From Rhizoclosmatium globosum (taxonomy: Eukaryota; Chytridiomycota; Chytridiomycetes; Chytridiales; Chytriomycetaceae): a stretch of DNA of 39,052 nt. The notes beneath the pieces were generated by a model that saw only the letters and a program-made list of their open reading frames with translations, had not been told where the DNA came from and searched no databases. Numbering within the stretch: position 1 is the stretch's first letter; every line of letters starts with the position of its first letter. The stretch covers positions 1-39,052 of the forward strand of contig MCGO01000290.1 of NCBI GenBank assembly GCA_002104985.1. Direction: 5' to 3'. The position numbers were made by a program, and so were the translations under genes. Shown in pieces: positions 19,417 through 30,025 of this stretch.

Positions 19417-20254
19417 ATGGACAAGGCATCCAAGACACCGCTCCTTCCCACCTCCAACCCACCACCAGACCACCCACCTCACCCACCACCACCACCACCA
19501 CCACACAAGAAACCATCACACTGCGCAATCTTCCTCGTCCTCCTCCTCGCGGCCCTCTGGATCCTCGTCAAACACGTCTGTCCACACTTCAGAAACGGTC
19601 ACCCACAGTCCCACCATATTTGGGTCACGAACGGGACCTTCGCGGAGGATACGATCCCCACGGCTGTTCATTTGCATTATGATGGCGCGGTTGACGAGGG
19701 CGGTGTTAGTTTGTGGTGAGTTTTATGTTTTTTCGTGGGGCTGGGGTTTTTGGTGGGATGGGAATACTGATGTGTATGTGCGTCACTCTGAGCCTAAAGA
19801 GGAGGATGTGATGCCTGTTGTGTATGCCAAGAAGGGGGAGGACACGCGTGGGAAGAAGCATCGTCATTATCGTCATGGTCATCGTAAGATTCGTCGTGAG
19901 GATGATGAGGATGGAGGGGATGATGATGACGACGATGATGACGATGATGGTGATGATGACGAGGGAGGTCATAAAAAGAAGTGGTTCACGAGATGTACCC
20001 CTGTGTCCACTGTGGATGGTGTTGCGACGTTTGGGAAGGAATGCTTTGATGTTCAGGGTGACTTTGCCGAAGCTGAAAAGGGAACTACGATTACGTATGC
20101 GTTGATTGGAGTTGGTAAGAAGAAGGAGGCTGGTGAAGACGATGGGGATGAGTTGGAGGGTGTCAAGAAGTGGTGGAAGGATGCCAAGACTTGGGTGAAC
20201 CGTGGTCGTCGCTACTACGTCTTGACCAAGATTCGTGTCCACAAGCACTTTTAA
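19417..20254 (+). CDS. single-pass membrane protein with Pro/His-rich N-terminus and Asp-rich region
   Basis: Exon 1 (19417-19704) and exon 2 (19793-20254), with an 88-nt intron (GTTAGT..GAG), give 249 aa. The N-terminus is rich in Pro and His (PPHPPPPPPPHKK). A transmembrane helix follows (CAIFLVLLLAALWILVKHV, about residues 36-54). The rest contains His/Arg-rich and long Asp-rich stretches (EDDEDGGDDDDDDDDDDGDD), then a more ordinary domain (FTRCTPVSTVDGVATFGKEC to VLTKIRVHKHF). I recognise no family. Positive charge after and polar sequence before the helix fit type II topology (inference). The start is the first ATG after the A-run. The intron donor is inferred from phase; GTGAGT at 19716 is an alternative donor, but no acceptor for it keeps the frame. 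Confidence 0.65.
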
Positions 20255-20466
20255 CCACGATATGTTTGCGTCTCGCTAGTTGGTATTGAGCTTGTGTTGT
20301 CTGTTTTTTTGTAGTAATTATTCTTTGCCTGTCAGTGCTTAATAAAGAGAACCTCCTGTTCTTCGATTTTTAATTAAATAATTAATATTATTTAATATAA
20401 AGTAGAACATCAGACACAAGTTTTTTGTATTAGTCGGAACTGGGCGATTCAGAGAACATCAAAACC

Positions 20467-21327
20467 ATGACCCTTATCGCCTTGATCCGAAGTGTCCTGC
20501 TCTCCATTCTCTTCCAAGCTCTCTCTGTAGCTGCCAAATACCCAAATACACCCCGGAGACGACGAGTCAGCAAGTCGGCTGCATTTAGCAGAAGAAGGGA
20601 AGAAGCTGGTGCAGCTGCAGCCGACGAAGAGGAAAAGCCTTTGACGGCGCAGCAGCAGGATCGTATCTACCGCAATGCAACGAATGTGAGTTTTTACAAT
20701 GTGTTGTGCTGGTTGGTTGTGGTTGGTGGGAACTTTGAATAGCGTTGAGAAGGTTCTTGACATCAACTTAAAGGAGCGGGAACTCATGAGTCAAAGAATT
20801 GATGAGAGTATCATGCAATGTACTTTTGGTGCATTATAGTCGATCAGTCTATCAAGTGAGGGAGAGCTGAGACTTGGTGGTGAATCTGTTGGCTCCTGGG
20901 TATTGGCTGATACCATATTCCTACCTACTTCCTACTCCGTCAAATCAATTAAATACACGATCAATGCGATCCATAGGCAATCTACGTTATGGGATCACTG
21001 GGTCTCATGCTTGTCATCTACTTGGTTCTAGCTTATATTACACACCAATCCAACGGAAATAATGATGGAACAGGCCAAGAAAAAAGAGTTAGTTTGCAAG
21101 AAGTAGAAGAAATTGTCAGATTGGCACAAGGAGGGAAACCATTGTATAATCCAGATGGGACACTTAAAAACGTAATTCCTCATGATTGGACGCCCCGGCA
21201 GATTCAGGATATTGCACGAAAGTATGAGGAGGCTGCTGAAGAGCGGAAGGAGGAGGAGGAAGCGCATCAGCGTATTGCGTCTGCTGGAGTTCGAAGGTAT
21301 AGTCCGCTCTTCAAGCAGAGCCATTGA
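20467..21327 (+). CDS. small membrane protein, tandem paralogue A
   Basis: Exon 1 (20467-20685) and exon 2 (20977-21327) give 189 aa. A signal peptide (ALIRSVLLSILFQALSVAA) leads into an Arg- then Glu-rich segment and PLTAQQQDRIYRNATN. Exon 2 opens with AIYVMGSLGLMLVIYLVLAY, a transmembrane helix. It is followed by a charged cytosolic-type tail with a coiled-coil-like Glu-rich end (RKYEEAAEERKEEEEAHQRI). It matches the next gene in order and at the splice site: PLT-x2-Q-x-DRI before the intron, AIYV directly after it, and LYNPDGTLK against QYNADGTLK. I recognise no outside family. The 291-nt intron is by far the longest here. Confidence 0.75.
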
Positions 21328-21606
21328 GATAGATGCAGGAAAGTATTGGTAGAGTCTGTAGACAGCGGTTCATTGGCATTAATATATCAAAATTGGAATA
21401 AAGTGTGGCTGACGGTTGATGGTTGCTGGTTGTAGATCCAAATGAAGATCGTTAGGAGGTTGAACGCAGAAGGAATCAGAGAGTATGGTTAAATAATGAT
21501 CAAGCAACCCAATACTTTTTTGTCTTGTTCAAAAGTGTGTGTCTCTGTACAAGTCCGAGGCAGTGCAATCATGGTCTGAAATTAAAATTTTCCATCAGAG
21601 CAGCAA

Positions 21607-22442
21607 ATGAGGATCACCCGCATCTTTTCCGTCGCTGTATGCGTTGCCACGTTCGCCGTAGCTGTTCCATTCGCCGGCAAGCGTCAACACGAAGTAGCAG
21701 CGACGACAGCGGGATCGGCGGATGCGCACGGAGCCACGGCACCGGTTGCAACCATCTCAGGCGCTGTTTCAGAGACACACTCCAACTCAACAACATCAAC
21801 TGGTTCTGGAGAGGTGGCACCGCATGCTGTTGCTACTGGCGCTGTCGAAGGCCACGGATCAAACTCAACTAGCTCTGGAGAACCCTCAACTTCGGGTGAG
21901 GGAGAAGGTGCTGCGTCTGCTGAAGGAGAGGAGGAAGAGCCGCCGTTGACACAGAAACAGATTGATCGCATCAACAAGAACGGTGTTAATGTGTGTATCC
22001 TCCCCTTTTTCTTTGTCTCCCACTCGAATCCCACCTGCTCTGCCATTCCACCCACCACACATTCACTTATTGCAAATACTGATGCATCTCTGATCGATAA
22101 CAGGCAATCTACGTTATTGTCTCCCTCGTTGCCGTCATGGCTGGATGCATGTTCTTCTCGGCCACCTCAGACTCAGCCAACGATGACCAAGAAGCCTCCC
22201 TCGCCCTCACTGATCTCGACAACGATGTTCTCTATGCCCACGGTGGTGTCCCACAGTACAATGCTGACGGTACCCTCAAAGCAATCCATGAATACAAGTG
22301 GAAGCCACAACGCTCTACCCTCGACGGTCCTATTCAAAATGTTCTTGTCTTGGAGACTAAGGAGCAGCAGAGAGCCGAAAAGGAGTTCCAGAGTGCTATG
22401 GAGCATGTCAAGGAGAATAGAGACTACACAAAGAACAGATAG
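21607..22442 (+). CDS. small membrane protein, tandem paralogue B
   Basis: Exon 1 (21607-21990) and exon 2 (22104-22442), with a 113-nt intron, give 240 aa. A signal peptide (RIFSVAVCVATFAVAVPFA) is followed by about 90 residues rich in Ser, Thr, Gly, Ala and Glu, probably glycosylated, and then PLTQKQIDRINKNGVN. Exon 2 starts with AIYVIVSLVAVMAGCMFFSA, a transmembrane helix, and ends with a charged tail containing VPQYNADGTLKAIHEYKWKP. The exon-2 starts of both genes share the 13 bases GCAATCTACGTTA. The tandem copy upstream has the same layout with a shorter ectodomain, so this is a local duplication with divergent extracellular parts. Function is unknown. Confidence 0.78.
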
Positions 22443-22836
22443 ATTTTGTTGGGATTATGTTGATTCAATGCGGGAAATTAGTGGTTGGATGAATGTTGGT
22501 AGATTGTCCCAGGATTGGACTTAGTTCATCGTTATCCACTCACTTATATACTTTTTCTTCTCTTTCTTTTCTTGCCTGTCTTGCTATAAAATATCAGTAG
22601 AAATATGTTGCATATATTTTCTATCCACAGCGCCGGCTTTGTGGAGTACAGATGGATTTGGAATTTTATTGAGATTCCATCCTCCAAATACTCCAAAATA
22701 CTACGAGCAGCTCGTAACATAAGGAATTAAGACATTCAAATGACACTTCAGGACTACGATGGATTATGTGTGGATGCGCATATTCCTTCCCACACTCCTC
22801 CACTGCCGTCTCTTTCCTCGTCTAGGGCACAAAAGC
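22443..22836. other. intergenic, no supported gene
   Basis: This is the 3' flank of paralogue B and the downstream side of the tRNA-His gene. The segment around 22740-22830 is open in one frame, but that frame runs through the tRNA and has no protein features. Confidence 0.4.
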
Positions 22837-22908
22837 TGCACACCCCAGGAATCGAACCTGGATTTGCTCGGCCACAACGAGCTGTACTGACCGTTATACG
22901 AGGTATGC
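22837..22908 (-). tRNA. tRNA-His (anticodon GTG)
   Basis: Read on the minus strand, the acceptor stem is GCATACC/GGTGTGC. The anticodon stem-loop is GCTCG-TTGTGGC-CGAGC with anticodon GTG. The T arm is CCAGG-TTCGATT-CCTGG. The discriminator base is A. There is no intron. A TTTT terminator follows shortly after the 3' end on the minus strand. The extra 5' G of mature tRNA-His is normally added after transcription. Confidence 0.9.
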
Positions 22909-23264
22909 TCGGTGTTGTAGCAGATCACTAATAACAATATTAACTGATAATACAGTCAAATACACATATTAACCTTCCGTTTTGATATCAAACGTTACTT
23001 TCGCTATTGCCTATCTCTTCGGATAAAGTATGGCAGAGCAGGGAATCACCGCAAAAGTGGAAACCACAATTGAATGGATATGCAGCGCAGCATATATAAT
23101 TCAGTCAAGTCTCTTATTTGCTTTAGAACAATAATAAACTGTCTCCTCATAAGGTTCGCATCCAGATGATGGATGCTGCTTTGTCAAAGAAAACCAGGCT
23201 TGGCAAGTTGTCACTTGAACTCCATCAAAGTCCACCCTTCAAACAAAGATCTTTCTTTCACAAA
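22909..23264. other. intergenic upstream of the SAM-domain receptor-like gene
   Basis: AT-rich; it presumably holds the promoter of the gene at 23265. A TATATAA run is seen near 23093. An in-frame ATG at 23166 would add 33 residues to that gene, but would place the signal peptide internally. Confidence 0.4.
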
Positions 23265-24814
23265 ATGGCCACGCATCAACTCCGGCGACAGTCTCGCAAT
23301 CTCGCATCTTCCGTCCTCGTCCTTATCACCTTCGTATCAGCGCAACCGACAGCTGTCCCTCCACAACCAAACTTGCTGACAGACGGGGACTTTGCAGCTG
23401 CCCCGAGCATACCCGGCTGGCAACCCGCCGCTTGCAGTAACGTTACAATCGCCCCGTGCGTTGAAGGCGCTTTCAACGTAATCAGAGACGGACGCTTTTC
23501 GGATGCATCTGTCCTTGCCCTGAATTCAAAAGACGGTCCTGCTTCCGTGTATCAGGATCTTGTGCTTCCCGCTGGCTTCGCAGGTAAAACCCCCTTTTTT
23601 TTGCATTCGTGGTCCTGGGTGGTGTGATGGAAGGATAACACACAGTTGTGATAACAGGATTTGAATTGTCGTTTGACTTGAATTTCGATCCGGGGTGTAG
23701 TACGTCGTCTGGGCTTTTGAAAGTACGGTTCGTGCGGTTGGATAAAGGGGATGATATATATAACGGGGCGGTGAAGGCTGTTACTGGGTTTGATGGGGGC
23801 AACACTCTTGCTGGACCGTTTTCTCCGAAAGTGATTGATTTGGGGAGTGAAGTTTGTGGACGCGTAAGGGTCTTGTTTACGTCAATGACTGTGGGGGCTT
23901 GTGGGCCTTTGGTTGCGAAAGTTCGGTTGGGGACGATTGGGAGTCAGCTTGAAGGGGTAACGTGTGTTTCTGGGAGCGTTGTCGCGGCTGGGACTGGTAA
24001 TCGGCTGTCTGCAACGGCTTCTTCTGTTGTGAATGGTTTGGTGGCGGGTGCTTCTGTATCGAATTCCATTCCGAATTCTGATGCATTACCAGTCACAGGC
24101 TCATCAGGGCCTAAAATTTCAGTCGGTGCTGTAGTGGGTGTATTTATTGCTGCGTTAGTTGTAGTTGGCGGAATATTGGCAGCATTTGTTTGGATGTGTC
24201 GACGGAAGGAGAGACTGGCCCGTCGGGAAACAAAACTGCAGGGATCCGATTTCCTCGTAAACCGCGATGGAATTCTTGTTACGAAAACTACTACTCGTGT
24301 TGACTCGCAATCGTTGACGCTGCCGCAGCATACAACAGGCCTCAAAGACAGAAACCTATCCCGACCTCGTTTAAATCACCAACTAAATCAACCATCTGGA
24401 TCCGGACGTGGCTCTCGAAGACCTCTTCCCTGTATGCCTCAAACAAACTCACCAGCTCTCGAATTCCTTACAACTGACCCGTCTCCCACAATCACTCCCG
24501 AAGAAGCCCTCCTCAATGAGAAACTCCAACTTATGGAGCGATACCAAAGTGAAACGCGGTGTCTGCCGTCGGATCCTGCTACTTGGGACGTGGACGACAC
24601 TGCTGAATGGGTTGCTCGAATTCCTCGGATAGGTGGTATTCTGAAAGAAGAAATCCAGGACCATCAATTGACATTCATGGAAATTCGTGCGATATCTCAA
24701 CGGAGTCGTGCGGATGTGCAGGTTGAATTGGGGCTTTCGTTGGGGGAAGTCTTGCAACTGGAAAGTGCTATGGAGCATGTTGTTTCGACACAGCCTGTAC
24801 CACAATATCATTGA
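23265..24814 (+). CDS. receptor-like single-pass membrane protein with cytosolic SAM domain
   Basis: Exon 1 (23265-23583) and exon 2 (23658-24814), with a 74-nt intron, give 491 aa. Order: signal peptide (LASSVLVLITFVSAQP); an ectodomain of about 200 residues beginning NLLTDGDFAAAPSIPGWQPA, a pattern seen in galactose-binding/carbohydrate-binding-like folds; a Ser/Gly stalk; a transmembrane helix (AVVGVFIAALVVVGGILAAF) followed by the basic stop-transfer CRRKERLARRETK; a disordered basic linker; and a C-terminal SAM domain (WDVDDTAEWVARIPRIGGIL to LGEVLQLESAMEHV). SAM domains mediate protein oligomerisation or scaffolding, so a signalling or adhesion role at the plasma membrane is likely. The ligand is unknown. 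The gene converges on its downstream neighbour, with 65 nt between stop codons. Confidence 0.8.
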
Positions 24815-24879
24815 TTATGTAAATATATGTGCATTTTGTGATTTACGTTTCGCGTTTTTTATTTTTTTTGGTTGGGTCC

Positions 24880-27212
24880 TTAGAATGTTTCGAACGTGAG
24901 GTTTGAGAGTTCGCGCTTTTCAAAGATGGCACGACTGAATGATGAATAGAAGTTTCCTATAAAATGGGTTGATTTCGAGCAGAGGTCAATGTCGAGGAGG
25001 GCTACGTCTATTGGATCTAGTGGCTCTTCATCGTGTGTAATCACGGAGTCATGATGGAATATGTCGTTGAAGTATATTATTCGAAACTTGGATTTGAGCG
25101 GCTCCAGAAGAGTTTGGACTTCTGCTGTGTTTGTGGCCACATACACGACGGGAGGATCTTCCAGATTCCTTTTGCGTGAAGCGAGATCTTCAATTCTTTG
25201 CCGAATGGTCTCATCTGACGGATAGCATTTCCGTTGCAGATTCACATCCTGTATCCGTTTACACTTGTTCCAATAATCTCCTCGACGAATATGTATCGAC
25301 ACAAACGGTAACGACCCGTATTCCTTCGTCATGTACTTCAAAGCCTTATCTGTAATGTTCGCGAGCCTCGCGGATGGGATTATCGATTTCACGGTTTGTG
25401 CGTATACGTTGTCGTCCATGTAGTTTTCGTAGCGGGTGAGTGGGTATGGCTGGAACCGGTTGAATCCGTACATCCAAAATGCGGAACCGAGAGCAAGGGT
25501 TTGGGAGTTGTCGGATCCGAATTTGGCGAGGAGTTCGGCGTCGGTTAGTTGGGACATTCGGAGATGGGTTGTGTCGATTGAAGGGATTGTGTAGTTTAGA
25601 ATTCCGGTGTAGTAGTCTTGGATTTGTTGCGTTGATGTTGCTGTGAGAGGGTTAGAGTTATGGATATTTTGAAAACGGGGAATATACCTTTCGCAACAGG
25701 GTTAAAGACAACGTGGTCCAGGGTAACCGTCTCCGTCTCTGGATCTTTCATCAATGTTTCGAAGTTTTCGAAAGAAATGACTGAACATGGAAGTGTTTGT
25801 TCAAGGGTTGCCTCGTCAAAGTATCGAGAAATGGGGGACCAAACAAGGTCATTTATGCTGAACGTGAAATCCCATTCGGTCGAAGCAGGTTCTGAGAGAT
25901 TTCGAGGCTTTCGTTGGCCTATTAGGGGAAGTACGAGGGTTCTATTCAAGACTCGCGCCATTGCACAGCTTGATTTCAGACCGATAAGTTGGTTGTTGAG
26001 TTGTTCCCACGGCATAAATAGTAAAAACTTCCGGTCGCCTCGTTTTATCTCGGCAATTGATGATAAGAATAAAGCTAATCTTTGGGATTCGAGGTATATT
26101 TCTGCCAGTGGGTTCATAGGGAGATGAAGTATGCCTATACCCAGCAATTTCAGAATATTATCATCAATATATGGTTTCGGGTGGGTTGGTGACGAAACAA
26201 CGATGATGTCTGTATTTGGTTTGACGAAATAGAGAAGGTCGATGCATTCATCGCCTTTGCAGACTAATGCGTTGCATTCGATTGTCATCTGGAGCGTAGA
26301 GTCACGCGTTGGGTTTGGGTATTTAATGACTATGCTTGATGTCATGTTCAGTGGGTTGAGGTCAGTTGAGAGGTCTTCCATTTCGAATGAATATGTTCCA
26401 GCGACACAGACTTTATAACCTGAAGAAGAGGGAGTATATTCAGGTAGGCTTTGTAGGGCTGGGATCAATGGCTGATACACATCAAATATTGATGAGGACC
26501 ATTGTGGTTGATTCCGCTCATTCCAGAACTCTGAGTAAATTCCGAGAGTTACTCTTCGAATCAGAACAGGATATATTTTCTTGGAGAGGAATATTGGTTG
26601 GACGTCGAATGTGCTCTTTACTTCAAGAACTTGTTTGTAGATTGTGTTTCCTGCGAAAAGGACCATGATTCTTGTTGGTAATAAATTCGACCAGCTCATG
26701 GCGGCGAGAATGTCGATGGCGTCAGGAACGCCTCTGCATTGACGGATGGAGACGATGGAAGATGGCTGCTCAACTACGATGGATTCACGTAGTAATAAAT
26801 CCGTTGGCTCCACGCCTCTGTGAAGATAAACGCGTTCCATATCTGTTGGCAGACCAATCAAAAACGGAATCGACGATGAACCAATTCCGTCATTGTCGCG
26901 GTCACCAAGAAACACATGCAACGAATTGTTGAAGGCAAACAAGTTTGTGAATGTACATTGTTCCTCAGTTGGACAATCCACTGTTCCTATCCAATTTTTG
27001 ACTGGATTTGACGAGTTCCATAATTTCATTACTTCCTGCCAGTCTTCTGGCTCTGTATCTAGTTTTGTTGTTTTCATAATGTCAGAGTCATCATTGAAGT
27101 CAGATGGTTCTTCGAGTTTGACAGGTGCCCATATAAACCGTATTCCCATAAACAGAGTTATCAGAAGAAGGATAGACTTGACAAGAGACCGTAGCCGTCG
27201 TTTCGGCAGCAT
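24880..27212 (-). CDS. O-fucosyltransferase-like type II membrane glycosyltransferase
   Basis: Exon 1 (27212-25688) and exon 2 (25640-24880), with a 47-nt intron, give 761 aa. A basic N-terminus and one transmembrane helix (SILLLITLFMGIRFI) indicate a type II Golgi/ER protein. The C-terminal half has the protein O-fucosyltransferase pattern: FLLFMPWEQLNNQLIGLKSS, then ARVLNRTLVLPLIGQRKPRN near its start, and FVSIHIRRGDYWNKC, where the HxRRGD arginine normally contacts GDP-fucose. The N-terminal ~370 residues have no match that I recognise and contain several NxS/T sites (for example NSSNP and NNSLH). By family it transfers fucose from GDP-fucose to Ser/Thr of secretory proteins, but the acceptor is unknown. 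It diverges from the WD40 gene, 52 nt apart. Confidence 0.8.
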
Positions 27213-27264
27213 ATGTGAGCTAGATAGAAATTGTCAAGTAGAATCCTGTCAAAAAACAAACACG
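27213..27264. promoter_or_regulatory. 52-nt divergent interval
   Basis: This separates the fucosyltransferase-like start (minus) and the WD40 start (plus). Both core promoters must lie here or within the first exons. No clear element is seen except an A-run (CAAAAAACAAACACG) before the plus-strand ATG, typical of a leader. Confidence 0.35.
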
Positions 27265-28950
27265 ATGAACACTTCCTCCCGCTCTTCTCTCCACAACCAT
27301 CAACCCGTCACGGACGAACTAGGCCGCGATGTACCTCAACTCAAAAGCTACTCAAAGTCGTTAAAGGGGTCTCTTGGGTCACTGTACAACTTGAATCAGC
27401 GGCAATTGCTTGGATCTAATTCTGCGCTGGCGGAGTGGAATTATGTTATGAGTCAGAGTAATAATGGGTCGTCAGCGGCGCCAAGTGTTGTTGATCGGGC
27501 GTCGGTTTCTGGGTATTCTTATGCGACCAAGAAAACTGCACGCGGTGAGTTATTAAGGGGCTTTGATATGTTATATGAGAGCTCATCTTGGTGCTCTAGG
27601 TGGTGCGTATCGTGAGCCGACGTTTCAGGGTGTTTTCAGACCAAAGTTCATCAAGAGGTTCGTTTGGATAAACGTCGGTGTTGTTATGCTGCTTTCAACA
27701 CTAATTGCGGTATTTGGATTGTAGAGAAGCTTCAGAGGTTTACTGTGTCAAGTTTTCGCCGGATGATGAGTTCATTGCAGCGGGATTGGGAAACTCGTTT
27801 ATTCAAGTTGGTTGTAACGAAAATGTGAAAAGAGATTCTAAATTGAAGAGTTAGATTTATTCCACGAGTAATAGCGAGAACGTGAGGACACTTGTTGCAC
27901 CATCTGAACTTGAAAAGGAGTTATATCCGTGCACTTCAATCGCTTTTCGTCCTGACTGTGGCGGATACAAGAATAAGAATGTATTGGTTGCTGGATGTAA
28001 GAGATTGCTCTGGTTGGTGCTTTGTCGATATTAAACGAATGATAAGATGCGGATGGAAGAATCATTCACTGGCATTACACGTCTGGCCAACTGATTTCGA
28101 CAGTCCCGGAGCCGAACGTACAAATCAACTGCGTGACATATCAGAACAACTTAAATTCGGAGACTGCTGGAGCCTATTTCGCGAGTTCTGGATCTGATTC
28201 TTATGTTCGTGTATATGATTCTCAGAATCACAAGAAATTGTTGGAAATGAATCGTGGGTTAGTTAGTTTTGCTCGGGATTCAAGTATGGAGTTTGATTTC
28301 TGTATTTTGGATAGGCAAGGCGATATCTCTGCAGGACATTCCAGTCGAGTGTTTTCCGTTCGCTTTCATCCAACAGAACAAAATATTTTGATCAGCGGAG
28401 GTATGTATAAAGAAAAGTTCAGTAGATGAAAATATTCTAACACTGATCAGGGTGGGACAATACAATTCAGTTCTGGGACACACGTATCGGCCACTCTGTT
28501 CGTTCCATTTATGGTCCTCATATTTGCGGCTCAGATTCATTAGACTTTAATCAAGACGGTAGCGAAATCTTGACAGCCAGTTTCGCAAAAGAAGACCAAC
28601 TACAAATGTGGGACTTTGGATCAGGGAAATTGATTGACACGATTGCATGGTCTATTATGGAGGGTGAACGAAAGAATTCACTCTTGTATAGCGGGAGCTT
28701 TGGAAAGAGCAAGGCGCCAGGTGGTGGCGTGCAGTATGCTATTGCGGGTGGATGTGGCGGATTTAATGAGGTGAAGCTGTTTAATTTACAGACAAAGAGA
28801 GCAGTTGGTGTTGCGCAGGGATTCACCCATTCAGTGTACAGTGTTGTGATGAGCTCGAATGAAAAGATGATTGCTGTTGGGGGAGGGTTCAAGGCCGTGT
28901 ACGCGTATGATGTGGATATGCACCAGCAAACTTCCGAATTAATTTATTAA
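27265..28950 (+). CDS. WD40-repeat protein, seven exons
   Basis: Exons 27265-27544, 27600-27657, 27725-27806, 27855-27996, 28047-28257, 28315-28400 and 28451-28950 give 452 aa; introns are 48-67 nt. The first ~115 residues are polar and disordered. Then six or seven WD40 blades form a beta-propeller: VYCVKFSPDDEFIAAGLGNS, VLVAGYADGRIIHWHYTSGQ, YFASSGSDSYVRVYD, GHSSRVFSVRFHPTEQ with LISGGWDNTIQFWDTRIG, ILTASFAKEDQLQMWDFGSG, and VYSVVMSSNEKMIAVGGG. WD40 propellers act as protein-docking platforms; no catalytic motif is present and I cannot name the orthologue. Exon 3 and exon 4 junctions were chosen by phase and repeat fit. The next gene starts only 35 nt downstream. Confidence 0.85.
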
Positions 28951-28985
28951 GTTTCAGTTTTGGATAGAAAATAAATACATTTCAA

Positions 28986-29951
28986 ATGACACTAGCAACA
29001 GCCCGTGACACCAACGCCCAAACCATCCAAACAGCGGCCTTTAATGGGGCGCTTGATGTAGTACGACGAATTGTTGAAGCACAGCCCACTTTAGTCAACA
29101 GCATCGATGGAGACGAGCGCAGTTAAGTCTCCTAGGGCACTTTCAAGGTTACTAACCCTCACATCACCTAATCCAACCCAATCCAACCCGAACAAACCAG
29201 CCGCTCTTCACTGGGCCGCATCTGGAAAGCACGTTTCCGTTGCCGAGTTTCTTGTTTCGAACGGGGCCAATGTGAATGCGCAGGACGATGTTTGTGTGGA
29301 ACCTGTGCATTCTCTTGTTTCTAACATGAATCAATTCACTCAAATTAATCTAAAAAGGCAAAGTGGACACCATTGATGATTGCCGTGTCTGTTGGTGCCG
29401 CGCCACTCGCCGACTTCCTCATTCAAAATGGCGCTGATGTCAACTTGCAAAATGAAACGAAACAGACGCCGCTTTTTTACGCAGCGAGTAAAGGCTGGAC
29501 CGATCTGTGCGTGAATTGCTTTTAATTACGGTCGGAAAGCTGACATACTTCTAGGTGTGCCCTTCTCCTTCGAAACGAAGCAAAGCTGAATGTGAGGGAC
29601 AACCAGAATCAGGTATACCTCTTGTAAAAATGCTACGCCATGTTCTTACACGCCATTCATTTGCAAAAGACGGCACTGCATCGTGCCTGTGCAAGAGGAA
29701 ACGTGGCAATTATTCGCCTCCTTCTACAACAACCAAACATCAAACTGGACACGGAAGATCGCTCAGGAAATACTGCTCTTCACATCGCTATTGAAAATGG
29801 TCACGGTGAAATTGCTGTCTTGTTAGTGGAGGCTGGCGCAGATCTTGATGTTGAAAACAAGGACAAGCAAAAGCCGCTTGATTTGGCTGAAAAGAATGTC
29901 AAGACTCATATTCAACGTGCCTTGGCAGAATTGGATGTCATGAAGCAATAA
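28986..29951 (+). CDS. NAS6: 26S proteasome assembly chaperone Nas6/gankyrin (PSMD10-like ankyrin protein)
   Basis: Exons 28986-29121, 29201-29289, 29364-29506, 29555-29612 and 29670-29951 give 235 aa, close to the ~228 aa of Nas6/gankyrin. Ankyrin repeats fill the chain: DERTALHWAASGKHVSVAEF, WTPLMIAVSVGAAPLADFLI, QTPLFYAASKGWTDLCALLL, TALHRACARGNVAIIRLLLQ, NTALHIAIENGHGEIAVLLV, and a closing KPLDLAEKNVKTHIQRAL. In this family the protein binds the Rpt3 ATPase C-terminus during assembly of the proteasome regulatory particle. Assignment rests on length, on the DG-x-RTALHWA first full repeat and on the KPLDLA ending. A generic ankyrin protein is the alternative. All introns are 48-79 nt and preserve repeat phase. 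Confidence 0.8.
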
Positions 29952-30025
29952 AAGTGTTATTTGTGATGGTGTGGTCAAGAAGCGTGGCAAAGCTGGAATC
30001 AACCAAGTCAAAAATCAATTGGAAA

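Noticed and set aside
19706..20248. 180-codon minus-strand frame
   Set aside because: It is the antisense of the Asp-rich exon; Ile/Thr/Met runs arise from the GAT/GAC repeat.
21683..22058. Minus-strand frame opposite paralogue B
   Set aside because: The plus-strand frame has a signal peptide, a transmembrane helix and a paralogue; the antisense has none.
22740..22931. 63-codon frame over tRNA-His
   Set aside because: It reads through the tRNA gene, and no protein feature is present.
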